Shown piece after piece: positions 1 through 11,188 of a stretch of DNA of 64,000 nucleotides. The position numbers and the translations under genes were made by a program. The notes beneath the pieces were generated by a model. The model was given only the letters and a program-made list of their open reading frames with translations. It was not told the origin of the DNA and made no database searches. The DNA comes from Saccharum officinarum. Its lineage: Eukaryota; Streptophyta; Magnoliopsida; Poales; Poaceae. The first letter of the stretch is position 1. Every line of letters begins with the position of its first letter. The stretch is from the NCBI GenBank assembly GCA_020631735.1, contig JAIWYO010009558.1, forward strand, positions 1 to 64,000, written 5' to 3'.

Positions 1-23
1 TCCATCCCCACAACCCACACCAC

Positions 24-33
24 CTTTTATATG
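24..33 (+). promoter_or_regulatory. TATA-like element upstream of FLA gene
   Basis: A TTTTATATGG stretch lies about 80 bases before the proposed leader 5' splice site at 115. It fits a TATA box for a short leader exon. No transcript start can be seen, so this is a position-based inference. Confidence 0.35.
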
Positions 34-114
34 GCACACTCACTCAACCCCACCCCTCCATTCCTCACCGTCCTGCTCGGCTTCTGGCCTCATCACTCCC
101 CTGCTCCCGCTCAG

Positions 115-1212
115 GTCAGTCTCCTTCATCCCCGTTGCCCCGCTCTCTCGCTCGCTCTGCAACCTAATTCCATCCATGCCGCAATGCCCAAAGCTGGTGC
201 CTTTCTTGGCCTCCATGCGCTGCAATTTCGGAGGTTTTTTTTTTCTTTCCCTGCTAGTAGATTAGAGGCGCTTAGGCTTCACTGTGCTGTGCTAGTGGCC
301 TAGTGTGGCTGCAGCTGTATTTGGATCTGCCTCCTTGGTTCCTGACCCGAGGAAGAACAGATCTTCCTGGTGTTCTGTGCTCCGTTTCCTTCAAGATGAC
401 GCAAGTGTCTGAGAAATTTTGACATAGAGTTCTGCTGCGTCGTTCAGTTTCGTGGCCGGTTACTTGCTTCTTCAGATTCCGGCTCTCCCGTGCCGCTGAG
501 ATCTGCAGGAGAGGTGTCGGTGCTGTTCCGTTCATGTGTTTGTTTATTATCGCGTCTTGTGATTCGGTAGGTGGAATCTGACAGTTCTATAATGCCGGTC
601 AATTCGGTCAGATCGGGTCATGGATGGGAGTTTCTTTTGGCACCTATATTTGTCTTTCGTGGTGATAGGGAAAGGTGTACCGATTATTTTTTCTCACTCC
701 TGATTTCAAATCAAATCTGCACCACAAGGATCTGAACACCAAGATTGCAGTTTCAGATGGGAGCAGCCTTGTTCTCTATCTCCGATTGATTTCTAGAGCT
801 GAAACTTAAGGCTATGGTAGCCGATTGTTCTCTATCTACTTAAAAGCAAAACTAAACTTTCCTCCTATGTATGAAAACTACTACCAAGGTTGGTAAAAAA
901 AAGTAGCAAATAGCAACTCTGTGAATCTGAAGAACAAGAAGTTACCACCCTGCCAATTCAGAGTACGAACCAAACCACAATTTAGATCTCCCATAGCTGA
1001 CTAGCAACTTCTAGCAAATAGCAACTGTATGAACTCAGTACTTGTTGCCTATCGCTGCCCCCCAACATTTTTGCTTATGTTTGCAGCTTGTCAGTTTAGA
1101 ATTTGCAAACCAAGAAGCTGGTATGTTAGTTTTTCAGATTTATATGAAGAAGGTACGATGAGATATTCAGTCAGTGTCTAACGCTGCATTGTTCTTGTGT
1201 GCGTGACCACAG
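115..1212 (+). other. Leader (5'-UTR) intron of the FLA gene
   Basis: A CAG|GTCAGT donor at 115 and a CCACAG|GG acceptor ending at 1212 bracket a T-rich stretch without sustained coding sequence. The acceptor lies 39 bases before the FLA start codon at 1252. Long leader introns are common in plant genes and often raise expression. Other donors are possible, so the left edge is less certain than the right. Confidence 0.5.
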
Positions 1213-1251
1213 GGAATTGATTCATTCAAGTGAAGGCTATCAGATTCTACG

Positions 1252-2043
1252 ATGGAGTTCAAAACCGGCATTTTTACTGTGGCCGTGCTAGCCATTGTGC
1301 TCTCCTCACCAGCGGTTGCTCAGAAGCCCAAGAGTCCTCCTGCTCCATCAGCCACAGTCCTTCCACCGGCACCAGCACCTGCACCTTCGCCGCACCATGT
1401 GGACCTTGCTGATCTCCTCAGTGTGGCCGGCCCGTTCCACACCTTCCTGGACTACCTGCAGAAGACCAATGTCATTGAGACCTTCCAGAACCAGGCGAAC
1501 GACACAAAGAATGGCATCACCATCTTTGTGCCCAAGGACTCTGCGTTCGCCGCGCTCAAGAAGACCACATTCGCCAACCTCACCCAGGACCAGCTCAAGT
1601 CCCTGCTCCTGTACCACGCGTTCCCCAAGTACTACTCCCTGTCTGAGTTCGACAAGCTGAGCACTCTCAACCCGGTGACCACCTTTGCTGGCTCGCAGTA
1701 CACGCTGAACCTCACCTACAACATGGGCACCATCCAAGTGAAGTCGATGTGGTCCAACCCCAAGATCAGCAGCAGCGTGTACTCGACCCGCCCGGTCGCG
1801 GTGTACGAGGTCAACAAGGTTCTCCTGCCGATGCAAATCTTCAAGAGCGACCCACCGCTGGCGCCTGCCCCTGCTCCCGCCCCAGACGCCAAGGCCTCTG
1901 ATGTCGCTCCCAGCCCGACATCGGGGAAATCAGCGAGCGCAAAGGCGAAGGCAGAAGAGAAGAGTTCGTCGTACCAACTCGGTGCTGGCATCACCCATTA
2001 CTTGGCGCTTGCTGTCTCAGGCGGACTGATGCTCTTGTGGTGA
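1252..2043 (+). CDS. Fasciclin-like arabinogalactan protein (single FAS1 domain, GPI-anchored)
   Basis: 263 residues, no intron in the coding part. Residues 1-24 form a signal peptide ending AVAQ. Residues 27-47 are Pro/Ala/Ser-rich and fit hydroxyproline O-glycosylation as in arabinogalactan proteins. A single FAS1 domain spans roughly 50-195, with the H1-type motif TIFVPKDSAFAAL near 90-102 and a YH motif at 121-122. Asn83, Asn109 and Asn153 sit in N-x-T sequons. A second AP-rich stretch (PPLAPAPAPAPD, 201-212), a Lys/Ser linker and a hydrophobic tail (from ~244) fit a GPI-anchor signal. One FAS1 domain between two AGP stretches and an anchor is the architecture of the FLA6/7/9/11/12/13 group, which acts at the cell surface and in secondary wall formation. 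The start is the first in-frame ATG with the signal peptide. The gene looks intact; which FLA member it is cannot be settled here. Confidence 0.92.
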   Translation: MEFKTGIFTVAVLAIVLSSPAVAQKPKSPPAPSATVLPPAPAPAPSPHHVDLADLLSVAGPFHTFLDYLQKTNVIETFQNQANDTKNGITIFVPKDSAFAALKKTTFANLTQDQLKSLLLYHAFPKYYSLSEFDKLSTLNPVTTFAGSQYTLNLTYNMGTIQVKSMWSNPKISSSVYSTRPVAVYEVNKVLLPMQIFKSDPPLAPAPAPAPDAKASDVAPSPTSGKSASAKAKAEEKSSSYQLGAGITHYLALAVSGGLMLLW

Positions 2044-2331
2044 GAATCAATGAGTTCCTGACCATGTCGAAGCATGGGGTTCAGCTTAGCTCCCCTGTGT
2101 TTAATTTATATATGGGTTTTTCTGGATTCATTCTTTTGGACATATGGTAGGCATTTGTGTTAGGATTGAGCTGCTGTTGAGTGTTTGCAACATATGCTTC
2201 TATGATTACTCGTTGTTGATACTCCTGATTCGATGCATGTATGCAGAAAATATTTCATACTTGCCAGTCATACTTCCAACACCTAGAGCTATTCAGTGGA
2301 ATTTGACAGCGTCATGTTTGTTACACTATGC

Positions 2332-2602
2332 TGAGCGGCAGGATGATGGCTCTCGAAATTTGAATCGGTTAACAGTTAACAGCATGCTACTGATTAGCTA
2401 CTGAAAATACTGATCAGTTGCTAATTGCAGCAACTGATTGGCTACTAAAAATACTGAACAGTTAACAGCATGAAATGCAAATAATCAGTGATCAGAAGTC
2501 GATGTTGAGCGGTAGGATGATGGTGCTCGAAAATTGAATCGTGTTAACAGTTAACGGCATGCTGCTGATTGGCTACTGAAAATACGATCAGTTGCTCATA
2601 GC
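2332..2602. repeat. Imperfect local duplication downstream of FLA
   Basis: A unit of about 97 bases starting TGAGCGG(C/T)AGGATGATGG at 2332 recurs at 2506. It shares GTTAACAGTTAAC(A/G)GCATGCT and CTACTGAAAATAC with small gaps. The copies are separated by sequence that again contains AACTGATTGGCTAC and GTTAACAGCATG. No coding content; a diverged tandem duplication. Confidence 0.7.
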
Positions 2603-2921
2603 AGCTGGAATTGACTTGCAATTCATTGATCAAATAGGTGCCCTTCACTCCTGAATCTGGTGACTTTGTCAGGAACAGCATGAACCATGAAGTGCGAGTG
2701 GTCAGTGACCGAAAGTCGGTGTTTTATCACATGCAGTTATTTATCGTTTGTCTGCAAGATGTGTCTGATAACGTGAAACTTGCCAATATCCCAGAAGATT
2801 AGTTTATGGCATCCCCTCTCTTCTCTTCTGTCAGTGACGATCTGAGCTTTCCAGCATGTGCTTGTCTCTGACCTCCCTCAGTTCCTGCCGTGGCAGGCTT
2901 CAGGACTGAAATTCACTATTA

Positions 2922-3139
2922 GGGCTGGTTTAGTTCCTGAAATATTTTGCGAAATGCTACTGTAGCACTTTCGTTGTTATTTGGTGATTAGTGTCTAATC
3001 ATGGCTTAATTAGGCTTAAAAGATTCGTCTCGTCCATTTCGTCTAAACTATGTAATTAATTTTATTTTTTATCTATATTTATGCTCCATGCATGTGTCCA
3101 CTGTTTTTTCGCGAAATATTTTGGAACTAAACAAGGCCC
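2922..3139. mobile_element. MITE, panicoid GGGC-TGTTTAGTTCC family (Tourist-like)
   Basis: The left end GGGCTGGTTTAGTTCC and right end GGAACTAAACAAGGCCC form terminal inverted repeats around a ~218-bp core. The core carries AATCATGGCTTAATTAGGC and AGATTCGTCTCGTCC motifs. The same core recurs in this window at 10538, 10911, 21094, 59043, 59486 and 59789. The left flank is TTA; the right flank does not repeat it cleanly. The superfamily is inferred from the ends. Confidence 0.75.
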
Positions 3140-4574
3140 AGGTCAATCACGCACGGCCGGCCTTTTCCTCCCGCCATGAGCATGGATATCGAGAGATGGG
3201 GGTGAAGATTTGTGGGGGAGGGAGCAACTGTGACGAGATGCAGACTGCAACGGAGGTGAAATCAAGGGAGGGAGGGATCAACTGGGACGGGACAATGCAG
3301 TGATGCAGCACAGGGGAAGGAGCTAACAACCAGTGATGCATATATTGATATGCACATCCAAATGGATCTAGATCTAGCCCAATAGGGCTTCTGCCAGTTC
3401 ATAATATGGATAATAGATATTAGCCAATATATATTCTTGCATAATCTAGCCAGCAACAGGTAAAATTGATAACTTTATTCAGTAATCAAAATGTCAAGAT
3501 ACACAACCACTTTAAAGAAAACACTTGTGCTGCTTATACAACTCAAAAAACACTAACATCACTCTACACATCTACCTAATTAGATGTGTACCATACTAAC
3601 AAAGATGGAGCGACAGAGGTTGCAATAACCATTGAGCCAACGACCTCAACAGAAAATGCACGATTTATTTGCTCCTCCTCAAGTTAGACATTCTGAAGCA
3701 GAGGCCTCAGAAAATCAGCAGCAACAAGAGACCATCAAGCCTAGAAACAGGGTATGAAATGAATGTTAGAAACAGCCAATATACAAACAAAACCAATATA
3801 GATGTTCAAAAATGGAAGAAACACACACATGTTAAAACAAAATAAATGTATTTTGATATGAATAGTTCAAATATTCAAAATCTTCCACAACAGTTAATTA
3901 TATCATTAGTATAAAAGATATTGTACAACTGACGAGATCTTACAGATATTGTATACTCGACTTTACCTTTATAGTTTTTATGTTTAAAGTGCACAATAGT
4001 CATACATCTGGCAAATAACAAAGCTAAATACAGAAGTATGTCTCTAAATCCCTCAATAAAATAAACTATACACATAATGCTAGGTTGTAACTGACTTATG
4101 AATACCAGCATAAACACGAAACACAAACCAATCTTAGTAACGCTGAAATACAATAGAACAGCCAAAGCTTCTAATACACTGCTTTGACATCTTAGCCAAT
4201 ATTACCGCTATGCGGTATAGCATCAAAACATCACAAAATTTGTTACAGTTCATCCAAACCAAACAATGCCTAACGACATTAACTACTACTAATGTTAACT
4301 AAGTTTAGAACCAAACAGCACAAAACTGTGCTTTGCCTGCATAGTGTAATAACAAGCAAACTACAATTGAATATATGACTTGAGGGGGAAAATTTTGACA
4401 GGAACAAACTTACCCATACCATAGATCTCACTTAACCAACTACGTAGGCTGTGTTTCAATTCCACAGCAATACATCGATCCTTTATTCCTGCAGGCAGAG
4501 ACAAGGATTCACACTCGTCAACTTGTCAAAGTAATCTGCAGAAGCTAAAAAAAGCAGACAGTCGAGGGCTAGAC
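3140..4574. other. Intergenic stretch, no gene seen
   Basis: AT-rich sequence with stops in all frames. The possible reading frames (up to ~96 codons) show no recognisable protein features. It ends at the left LTR of the gypsy element. Confidence 0.5.
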
Positions 4575-4851
4575 TGTGACGGTACTGATAACTGGAATGG
4601 AACTTAGAAGGGAATTTGGGGTAGATAGCAAGAAATTGAGGAAGAACAGAAGCAGCGCGGCTGGAATCCGCGAGACAGTTGTATTTCAGACGATAGGAAT
4701 ACTTTTCTGTTCTTCGATATCATCCAATTACAGCGGCTTTGCTTTTTATAGCCGCACCTCACCGACGCACACCTCTGTTGCCAGACTGGCAACCGTATAC
4801 TCGTCTTCGCCTATACTACGTCACCGAGGCCCCGTATGTCGGTCCCTGACA
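4575..4851 (-). repeat. 3' LTR of Reina-like element
   Basis: Near-identical to 10259-10535, beginning TGTGAC and ending CCTGACA. It contains TTTTATA (TATAAAA on the minus strand) at 4744-4750. Next to it (4852-4862) the minus strand reads GGCGGGAGGAA, a purine-rich polypurine tract that marks this as the 3' LTR. Confidence 0.92.
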
Positions 4852-4880
4852 TTCCTCCCGCCTTGACAACCAGGCTGTCC

Positions 4881-6022
4881 TCAGACTGGCGACATCTCCG
4901 GAAACTTTGTTCGCAGGTCACCTTCGTCCTCCCAAGTTGCCATATCTGCTGGCAGAGCATCCCATTTGATCAACAACTGCTTAACCATGTTGGCACCCTT
5001 CTGAATGATGCGAGTGTTCAAGCATGTCTCGGGTTTCATGGTCTGCTCTGGGTCAGCACACACCGTTGACAGATCAGTCATTACCTGAACATCCTTGGGA
5101 ATGTGCCGTTTGAGCTGTGACACATGTAGAACTGGATGGATCTTACTGCTTTGTGGCAATTCCAGTTTATAGGCCACTTCCCCAATCCTCTGGAGTACTC
5201 TGAAAGGCCCGTAAAATCTGAATGAAAGCTTCTTGTTGGAGCGTGCAACAACTGAAGTTTGCACATATGGTTGCAGCTTCATATACACCATGTCACCCAC
5301 AGCAAAGGTTCGTTCAGCCGATTTTTATCTACCTGCGACTTCATCCTCTGCTGGGCACGTTCCAGCTGCTGCTGAATGATTCTAGACAATAACTCTCTCT
5401 CCTTCATCCATTCTTCGAGATCAGGGACTGAACTGAGCTGCAACTTCTCAATCCCCAGATGCCGAGGACTGTGCCCATACAACACCTCAAACGGAGACCT
5501 TCCCAAGGCAGAGTGGTAAGCCGTATTGTACCAAAATTCCGCGACAGATAACCACTTACTCCATTGTCGGGGACAGGAATGGACAGTGCATCGTAAGAAC
5601 CCTTCCAAACACTGGTTGAGGCGTTCGGTCTGCCCATCTGTTTGAGAGTGGTAGGCTGAGCTCATGAGTAACTTTGTATCAGTCAACCGGAAGAGCTCCT
5701 GCCACAAGTTGCTAGTGAAGACTGGGTCACGATCCGAGATGATGGCCTTAGGTAATCCGTGTAGCTTGTACACATGATCCAAGAACAGCTTCGCAATTTG
5801 AATGGCAGTGTACGGGTGATGAATTGAAATGAAATGTCCATACTTCGAGAATTTGTCAATCACCACTAGGATCGCATTGAAGCGATCAGATGTAGGCAAA
5901 CCCTCCATGAAATCCATACTGACAACTTCCCATGCCTGAGACGGCACTGTCAATGGTTGCAGTAAGCCAGGCAATTTAGTGTGCTCAACTTTAGCCTGCT
6001 GACAAACGGTACATTGTTGCAC
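4881..6022 (-). pseudogene. Integrase core and chromodomain of Reina-like element
   Basis: Two overlapping frames (6022-5279 and 5300-4881). The first begins with the CC half of the integrase zinc finger (CTVCQQAK), followed by the DD-E core: MDFMEG, then SDRDPVF, then HSQTDGQTER with the catalytic Glu. The second carries the C-terminal integrase domain (GPFRVLQRIGEVAYKLELP) and a chromodomain (LLIKWDALPADMATWED). The chromodomain directs integration to modified chromatin in this group. A shift in frame near 5290 separates the parts, and a stop at 6035-6037 separates the HH from the CC half of the zinc finger. Confidence 0.85.
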
Positions 6023-6034
6023 AAAGGTCTGTAC

Positions 6035-6757
6035 TCAATCTTTCAATCTGGGCCATGCAAACAATGCTCGGATCCGATTATAGGTAGCAGTGATCCCCGA
6101 ATGTCCTCCAATACCACTATCATGCAAAGCCTGCATTATGTGCTGTTGTGCCAATGTATTGTTGCCAACCCATACATGGCCTTTGTACCGAATCACTCCA
6201 TTAGTGAGCACGAAGCCTTTGTCATTCTGACCACTGATACTTAGCTCAGTTAACAACTGCTTGTCCTTAGAATTATCTTCGTATCCTTCTTTCAATTTCT
6301 GAATCCACGAGGGTACACATTCAGACACGGCGGCCACCTCAGTACTGACTGGACATCGAGACAGGGCATCTGCAGCAACATTTGCACTTCCTTTCTTATA
6401 TTGAATCTTGTAATCTAGGTCCATCAATCGAACCAATGCTTTATGCTGGAGCTTAGATGTTACTCGTTGCTCAGTAAGATACAGTAGGCTTCGGTGGTCA
6501 GTTCTGATGACGAACTGGCGATGCTGTAAACAGGGTCGCCACTTCTCTATAGCCATTAGAATGGCGAGACATTCCTTCTCATAGACCGACAATGTATGAT
6601 TCCTTGGGCATAAAGGCTTACTCAAAAATGCTACTGGATGATCCTTTTGCATGAGCACTGCCCCAACTCCTGAATCACAAGCATCTGTTTCCAGCACGAA
6701 TGACTGTTCAAAATCCGGCACAGCCAAGACTGGCGCCTGTATTAGTTTAGTCTTCAA
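6035..6757 (-). pseudogene. RNase H and integrase zinc-finger N-half of Reina-like element
   Basis: Carries the Ty3/gypsy RNase H: VLETDACDSGVGAVL with catalytic Asp, then SVYEKECLA with Glu, then IRTDHRSL with Asp, then ADALSR. It ends with HDSGIGGHSG, the HH pair of the integrase zinc-binding domain. It continues the RT frame (6788-7633) after one stop just right of 6785 and is followed by the integrase frame after another at 6035-6037. Confidence 0.85.
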
Positions 6758-6787
6758 CAGTTTGAATGCTTGATCAGCTTGTGGGGT

Positions 6788-7633
6788 CTAGTGGAATTGA
6801 ATCCCTTTCTTGAGTAGATCAGTCAGTGGTCGCGCTATCATCCCATAATGAGCAATGAACTTGCGATAATATCCTGTGAGTCCCAAAAATCCTCGAAGCT
6901 GCTTAACACTGACCGGTGTAGGCCAATCCCTTACTGCTGATATCTTGCTGGGTTCAGTAGAGACACCAGCAGCTGATACAACATGCCCCAAGTACTCCAC
7001 TGAAGGTTGAGCAAAAGAACATTTGGAGCGTTTGAGTAGGAAGTTGTTCTGATGGAGAATCTCAAAGACTTCTTTCAGCAACTTCACATGATCTTCCAAT
7101 GTCCGGCTGTACACAAGTATATCGTCCATGAACACAAGTACACCTCGGCACAATAGTGCAGCAAAAAGTGTATTCATGAGCATTTGAAAGGTGGCTGGTG
7201 CGTTGGTGAGCCCGAAGGGCATGACCATGAATTCATAGAGTCCTTGATGTGTACGGAATGCCGTTTTGAACTCATCTCCTGACGCCATTCTGATTTGATG
7301 ATATCCAGCAGAAAAGTCGAGCTTGGTGAACCATTGAGCACCACTGAGTTCATCTAATAGCTCGTCCACTACTGGCATAGGGTGCTTGTGTTTTACAGTG
7401 ATAGCGTTGAGGTGACGATAGTCAACACAAAAGCGCCACGTGCCGTCCTTCTTACGCACTAGGAGTACCGGTGAGGCAAAAGCACTACTACTCGGTCTGA
7501 TTACTCCATTGCTCAACATTTGCTTTACTTGATTTTCGATCTCTGTCTTTTGGATTGGTGAGTAATGATAGGGACGCACCTTCACTGGTTGAGCTCCTGG
7601 GACTAAGGGAATCTGATGATCTGCTGCACGCAA
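6788..7633 (-). pseudogene. Reverse transcriptase of Reina-like element
   Basis: About 281 codons with RT landmarks in order: MLSNGVIRPSSSAFASPVLL, FCVDYRHLN, KLDFSAGYHQIRM, FMVMPFGLTNAPATFQ and the catalytic FMDDILVYS, then the thumb LGHVVSAAGV. All RT motifs are present. The reading is cut on its N-terminal side by the hAT insertion at 7631 and on its C-terminal side by an in-frame stop. Confidence 0.9.
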
Positions 7634-8141
7634 TGTTTTCCTAAACGCTAAACGGTAAACAGTCGGTCACCCTTCATTTAGCGTTTATACCATTTAAACG
7701 GTATTTAAACGGAGTTAAACGGCCTAAAAGGTTTTGTATAATAACAATAAAATATACATATTTATGTAGGTAAAAATAAAATTTGCTAGAACCCATACAT
7801 ATTTACACATGTAAAAATCAAATATTTTACCAAATAATCTTGTTGAAAGAAATCTAAATCCCACAACACTTCATATAATTACAATGTTAATTAGTTTTAT
7901 GTTGATTGTGATAGACGTTGTTCTTTAATTCACTTAATTATGGATTAAATGGTTGTTTAGCTCATTTAATCACGTTTAATCTGATTTTGTTTAGACCGTT
8001 TAGACGGGATTGAACGGTTTAAACGGGTTTAAACGGCCCAACCGTTTAATTCACCGTTTAGGGCCTAAACAACACGGGTGGCTTCTGTTTACCGTTTAAA
8101 CGGTGTTTAAACGGACTAAACGGCCGTTTAGACGAACAGTG
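7631..8141. mobile_element. Non-autonomous hAT element (511 bp) inside gypsy pol
   Basis: Flanked by perfect 8-bp duplications GCTGCACG (7623-7630 and 8142-8149). The ends are CAATGTTTTCCTAAACG and the inverted CACTGTTCGTCTAAACG, 17-bp imperfect terminal inverted repeats of hAT type. Both ends are packed with variants of TTTAAACGG, and the AT-rich middle has no coding content. The two pol halves use the same phase on either side of the duplicated Arg-Ala-Ala codons, so the insertion is clean. Confidence 0.9.
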
Positions 8142-8722
8142 GCTGCACGTTGAGGAGGTAACTGAGTTGGTGCAGAAAACAAGTGTTCGAACTGACCTAG
8201 CAGCTGTTGAACTGAAAGTGGTATTCCCACTGTATCCATCTGCTGAATAGAAGCAATCAGCTGGACTTCATCAGATACATCAAAGCTATATTGGTCACCA
8301 AACAACTGCAGGCAGCATAAGACACCTCCGGCTCGGATCAAGCCATTCAGCTTCTTTGTTGAAATTTCCAAGCAACTGTCTAACTGATCTCGAACCCCTT
8401 GCAATGCTACTCTCTTGGCATGATATGTGATGCGCATTTCCTTTGTCTTGTAGTCCACCCAGACCGGACTAACTGCCTCCAACCAATCTTCCCCGACTAT
8501 CATGTCATAGCAGTGGAGCTCCAACACTTTGGCATACGAGACAAAAGTATGGCCCTGTACCCACCATTGCAAATGTGGAACATATTCAGAGCACTGTAAT
8601 TGCCCTCCATCGGCAGCCTTGAATGCAGTTTGCTGACACTGCACAGTGGACAAACCCAATGTCTGCACCAGCCTAGTACTGACAAATGTTCCTATGCTCC
8701 CAAAATCAACTAATACCAACAC
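8096..8722 (-). pseudogene. Aspartic protease region of Reina-like element
   Basis: The real part is 8142-8722; the last codons (below 8142) lie in the hAT insertion. LVDFGSIGTFVS near the start fits a retropepsin active site (D-x-G-S/T) with some drift, and MIVGEDWLEAV fits the second conserved block. It sits between gag and RT as expected. Confidence 0.75.
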
Positions 8723-8799
8723 CTACTGATTGCCAATCTGTGCAAGTAACTTCAGAGTTTACCTTCTTGCTTTAGGAGCACCAATCCGATCTTGTATTG

Positions 8800-10156
8800 C
8801 CATCACAGTTTCATCGCTTGAGACCAACTCCGACTGGATTTCCTCAACATCATCATTTGTTTGAATCTCCAGCGCATCCCACAATTCTTCCAAGACATGA
8901 ATAGGGACTTGCTCAGGACAGGTGTGATTTGGAGCCCACTTCCCTCCACATTTAAAGCAGTGCGGCGGAAACTCTTCAGAGATTGCACCTTGTCCTCAGT
9001 GTCAACCGCTTGCGGCTTCGTTGTTGATTTTCCGTGAGTATTTCGGTCCAGATTCTTGGTGAAAACCCGCCCAAGAGATCTGTTCTTGAAATTTGAAAGT
9101 TCTTCCTCCTAAAGAAGAGCCAGGGCACTTGCTGTATCGACATCTTGAGGCCGATGTAAGATAATTGCAGCCCGGATTTCTTCCTTCAAGCCTGTCATGA
9201 AACGAGTGACGAAATACACATCATCATAGGTGGGATTGTACAAGAGCACGCCATGGGCCAGCTTTTCAAACTGCTCGTAATATGCCTGAACCGAGCCTGT
9301 TTGTTTTAATGACTCGAGCTGACGGAGTTGATTCTGATATTGGTCCTTGTCGAACTTGGTGAACACCAATTCACAGAGTTGTTCCCAATCCGTCACCCGA
9401 CCACACCACTGGACGGTCTGCAACCAAGTTGCGGCTGCTCCCTGAAAGTTGAGCGCTGCAAATCTCGTCTTCAGTTGCGGCGGAATGCCGTACACCTCGA
9501 AATACAGAACACATTGGTCACGCCACCATCTCGGATTTTCCCCATTGAATTTGGGGAAATCCATCTTAGGAACTGGAATCGAACGATGAATGGTAGTCGA
9601 ATCCAATTCGTGATGAGAATCAACGGGATCAGGAGGATCAGGAGGCGTACCCGTGACCGGGTGCCCCGGAGAAGATCCAAGGATCCCCCCGACCGCAACC
9701 CGGTGATCGTTGCACTGGCCGTGCCCACTGGGCATAGGTGAACTCGATGAGGACGGTTGCGTATTGAGATCGAATCACGCCGCCTCGAGAGTTCGTGGAT
9801 ACACCAGCGTCGTTGGAGCGGGTGGTGGAGGCGGAAGTAGCAGAGTCGACGGCGCGGGCGGTGGAGGCGGAATCACCAAGGTCGTCGGCACAGGTGGTGG
9901 TGGTGGTGGTGGTGGTGGTGGTGGTGCGCGCCTCCAACTACTGAACGCGAGTCGTCGTCTCCTTCGACTGCTGCATCATGGAGCCCAGCGAAGTCTCCGT
10001 GATGGAGCGCCATGCCTCCAGATCATTGAGCTTGTCGATGGTAGTCGTGATGACGCTTTGGAAGCCGGTGAACTGCTTCGCCATGTCCTGCAGGCCAGCG
10101 AACTGCTTCGCCATCGCCTCTACGGACGCCTTGAGCTCATCCATCGAAGTCGTCAT
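8800..10156 (-). pseudogene. gag region of Reina-like element, broken
   Basis: A start codon at 10156 opens a coiled-coil-like N-terminus (MDELKASVEAMAKQF). Then come a stop and a poly-Thr/Pro segment encoded by a GGT/TGG run (9893-9925). The core follows at 9735-9109 with MDFPKFNGENPRWW, AATWLQTVQ, YYEQFEKLAHG and FVTRFMTGLK, typical of the Ty3 Gag core. After another stop, a CFKC-x9-HTC zinc knuckle lies near 8930-8970. Stops at ~9938 and ~9109 make it non-functional. Confidence 0.8.
9893..9925. repeat. (TGG)n microsatellite in gag
   Basis: Eleven uninterrupted GGT/TGG triplets, encoding poly-Thr on the minus strand in the gag linker. Confidence 0.9.
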
Positions 10157-10242
10157 CTCGGCTTGGAACTTGGTGATGCGTTTCTTCGGCGCCAGAGCGA
10201 AGAATCAATTGCGAGAGAAAAAAAATTCCCCCCAAATCGGAA

Positions 10243-10256
10243 GGCTCCTGATACCA
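10243..10256 (-). other. Primer binding site of Reina-like element
   Basis: Two bases inside the 5' LTR edge the minus strand reads TGGTATCAGGAGCC. It matches the plant initiator tRNA-Met primer site except for one extra G. It fixes the element's orientation. Confidence 0.8.
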
Positions 10257-10258
10257 AA

Positions 10259-10535
10259 TGTGACAGTACTGATAACTGGAATGGAACTTAGAATGGAATT
10301 TGGGGTAGATAGCAAGAAATTGAGGAAGAACAGAAGCAGCACGGCTGGAATCCGCGAGACAGTTGTATTTCAGACGATAGGAATACTTTTCTGTTCTTCG
10401 ATATCATCCAATTACAGCGGCTTTGCTTTTTATAGCTGCACCCCACCGACGCACACCTCTGTTGCCAGACTGGCAACCGTATACTCGTCTTCGCCTATAC
10501 TACGTCACCGAGGACCCGTATGTCGGTCCCTAACA
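10259..10535 (-). repeat. 5' LTR of Reina-like element
   Basis: 277 bp, TG...CA on both strands, with 7 differences from 4575-4851. The TATAAAA box on the minus strand lies at 10427-10433. Confidence 0.92.
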
Positions 10536-10537
10536 TA

Positions 10538-10781
10538 GGGGCTGTTTAGTTCGCGAAAAATTTTGGGAAACGCTACTGTAGTAATTTTGTTGTTATTTGA
10601 CAAATATTATCCAATCATGGACTAACTAGGCTTAAAAGATTCGTCTCGTCCATTTCGTCTAAACTGTGTAATTAGTTTTATTTTTTATCTATATTTAATG
10701 CTTCATGCATGCATTTAAAGATTCGATGTGACGAGGAATCTACTGTTCTTTTGCAAAATTTTTTGGCAACCAAACGCTGCC
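10538..10781. mobile_element. MITE, GGGC-TGTTTAGTTC family
   Basis: GGGGCTGTTTAGTTCGCG on the left and TTGGCAACCAAACGCTGCC on the right, with the family core AATCATGGACTAACTAGGC and AGATTCGTCTCGTCC between. It abuts the gypsy right LTR. Confidence 0.7.
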
Positions 10782-10910
10782 ATAGACTTACCAAAAAGCG
10801 TATTTGCAGGAAGTAAAGATATGATGGATTAGTGTATGGGGGCTCGGTGGTGGTCTTCTGAAAACATCTCCGTCGCTGGCTGGAGTCCAGATGCCAGTAC
10901 TTAGATCATG

Positions 10911-11154
10911 GGTGTGTTCGCTTCACGAAAAGTAGCTGAAAAGTTACTGTAGCATCTTTCGTTGTTATTTGGCAAAATTTATTCAATTATGGACTAACTA
11001 GGCTCAAAAGATTCGTCCCGACATTTACAGACAAACTATGCAATTAGTTATCTTTTTTACCTACATTTAATGTTCCATGCATGCGTCAAAAGATTTGATG
11101 TGATGGGTGGAAGAAGAAATATTTTGGGTTGGGTGGGGGAAGTGAACAAGGCCC
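10911..11154. mobile_element. MITE, same family, second copy
   Basis: GGTGTGTTCGCTTCACG on the left and GTGAACAAGGCCC on the right as inverted ends, with the family core (TTATGGACTAACTAGGC, AGATTCGTCCCG) between. Only ~130 bp separate it from the previous copy. Confidence 0.7.
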
Positions 11155-11188
11155 ATATTGCTCAAAACGAGCAAACATTTCAGAATAA

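Larger units (their letters stand above)
4575..10535 (-). mobile_element. Ty3/gypsy chromovirus, Reina-like, degenerate and interrupted
   Basis: Two 277-bp LTRs (4575-4851 and 10259-10535; 7 mismatches by eye) bracket gag-PR-RT-RNaseH-INT-chromodomain in that order on the minus strand. Short LTRs, about 5.4 kb of non-nested length and a C-terminal chromodomain fit the Reina group of chromoviruses. The left flank TAGAC and right flank TAGGG share only TAG, so a target duplication is doubtful; a MITE begins three bases after the right LTR. The coding part has several stops and a hAT insertion (7631-8141), so this copy is inactive. Confidence 0.9.
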
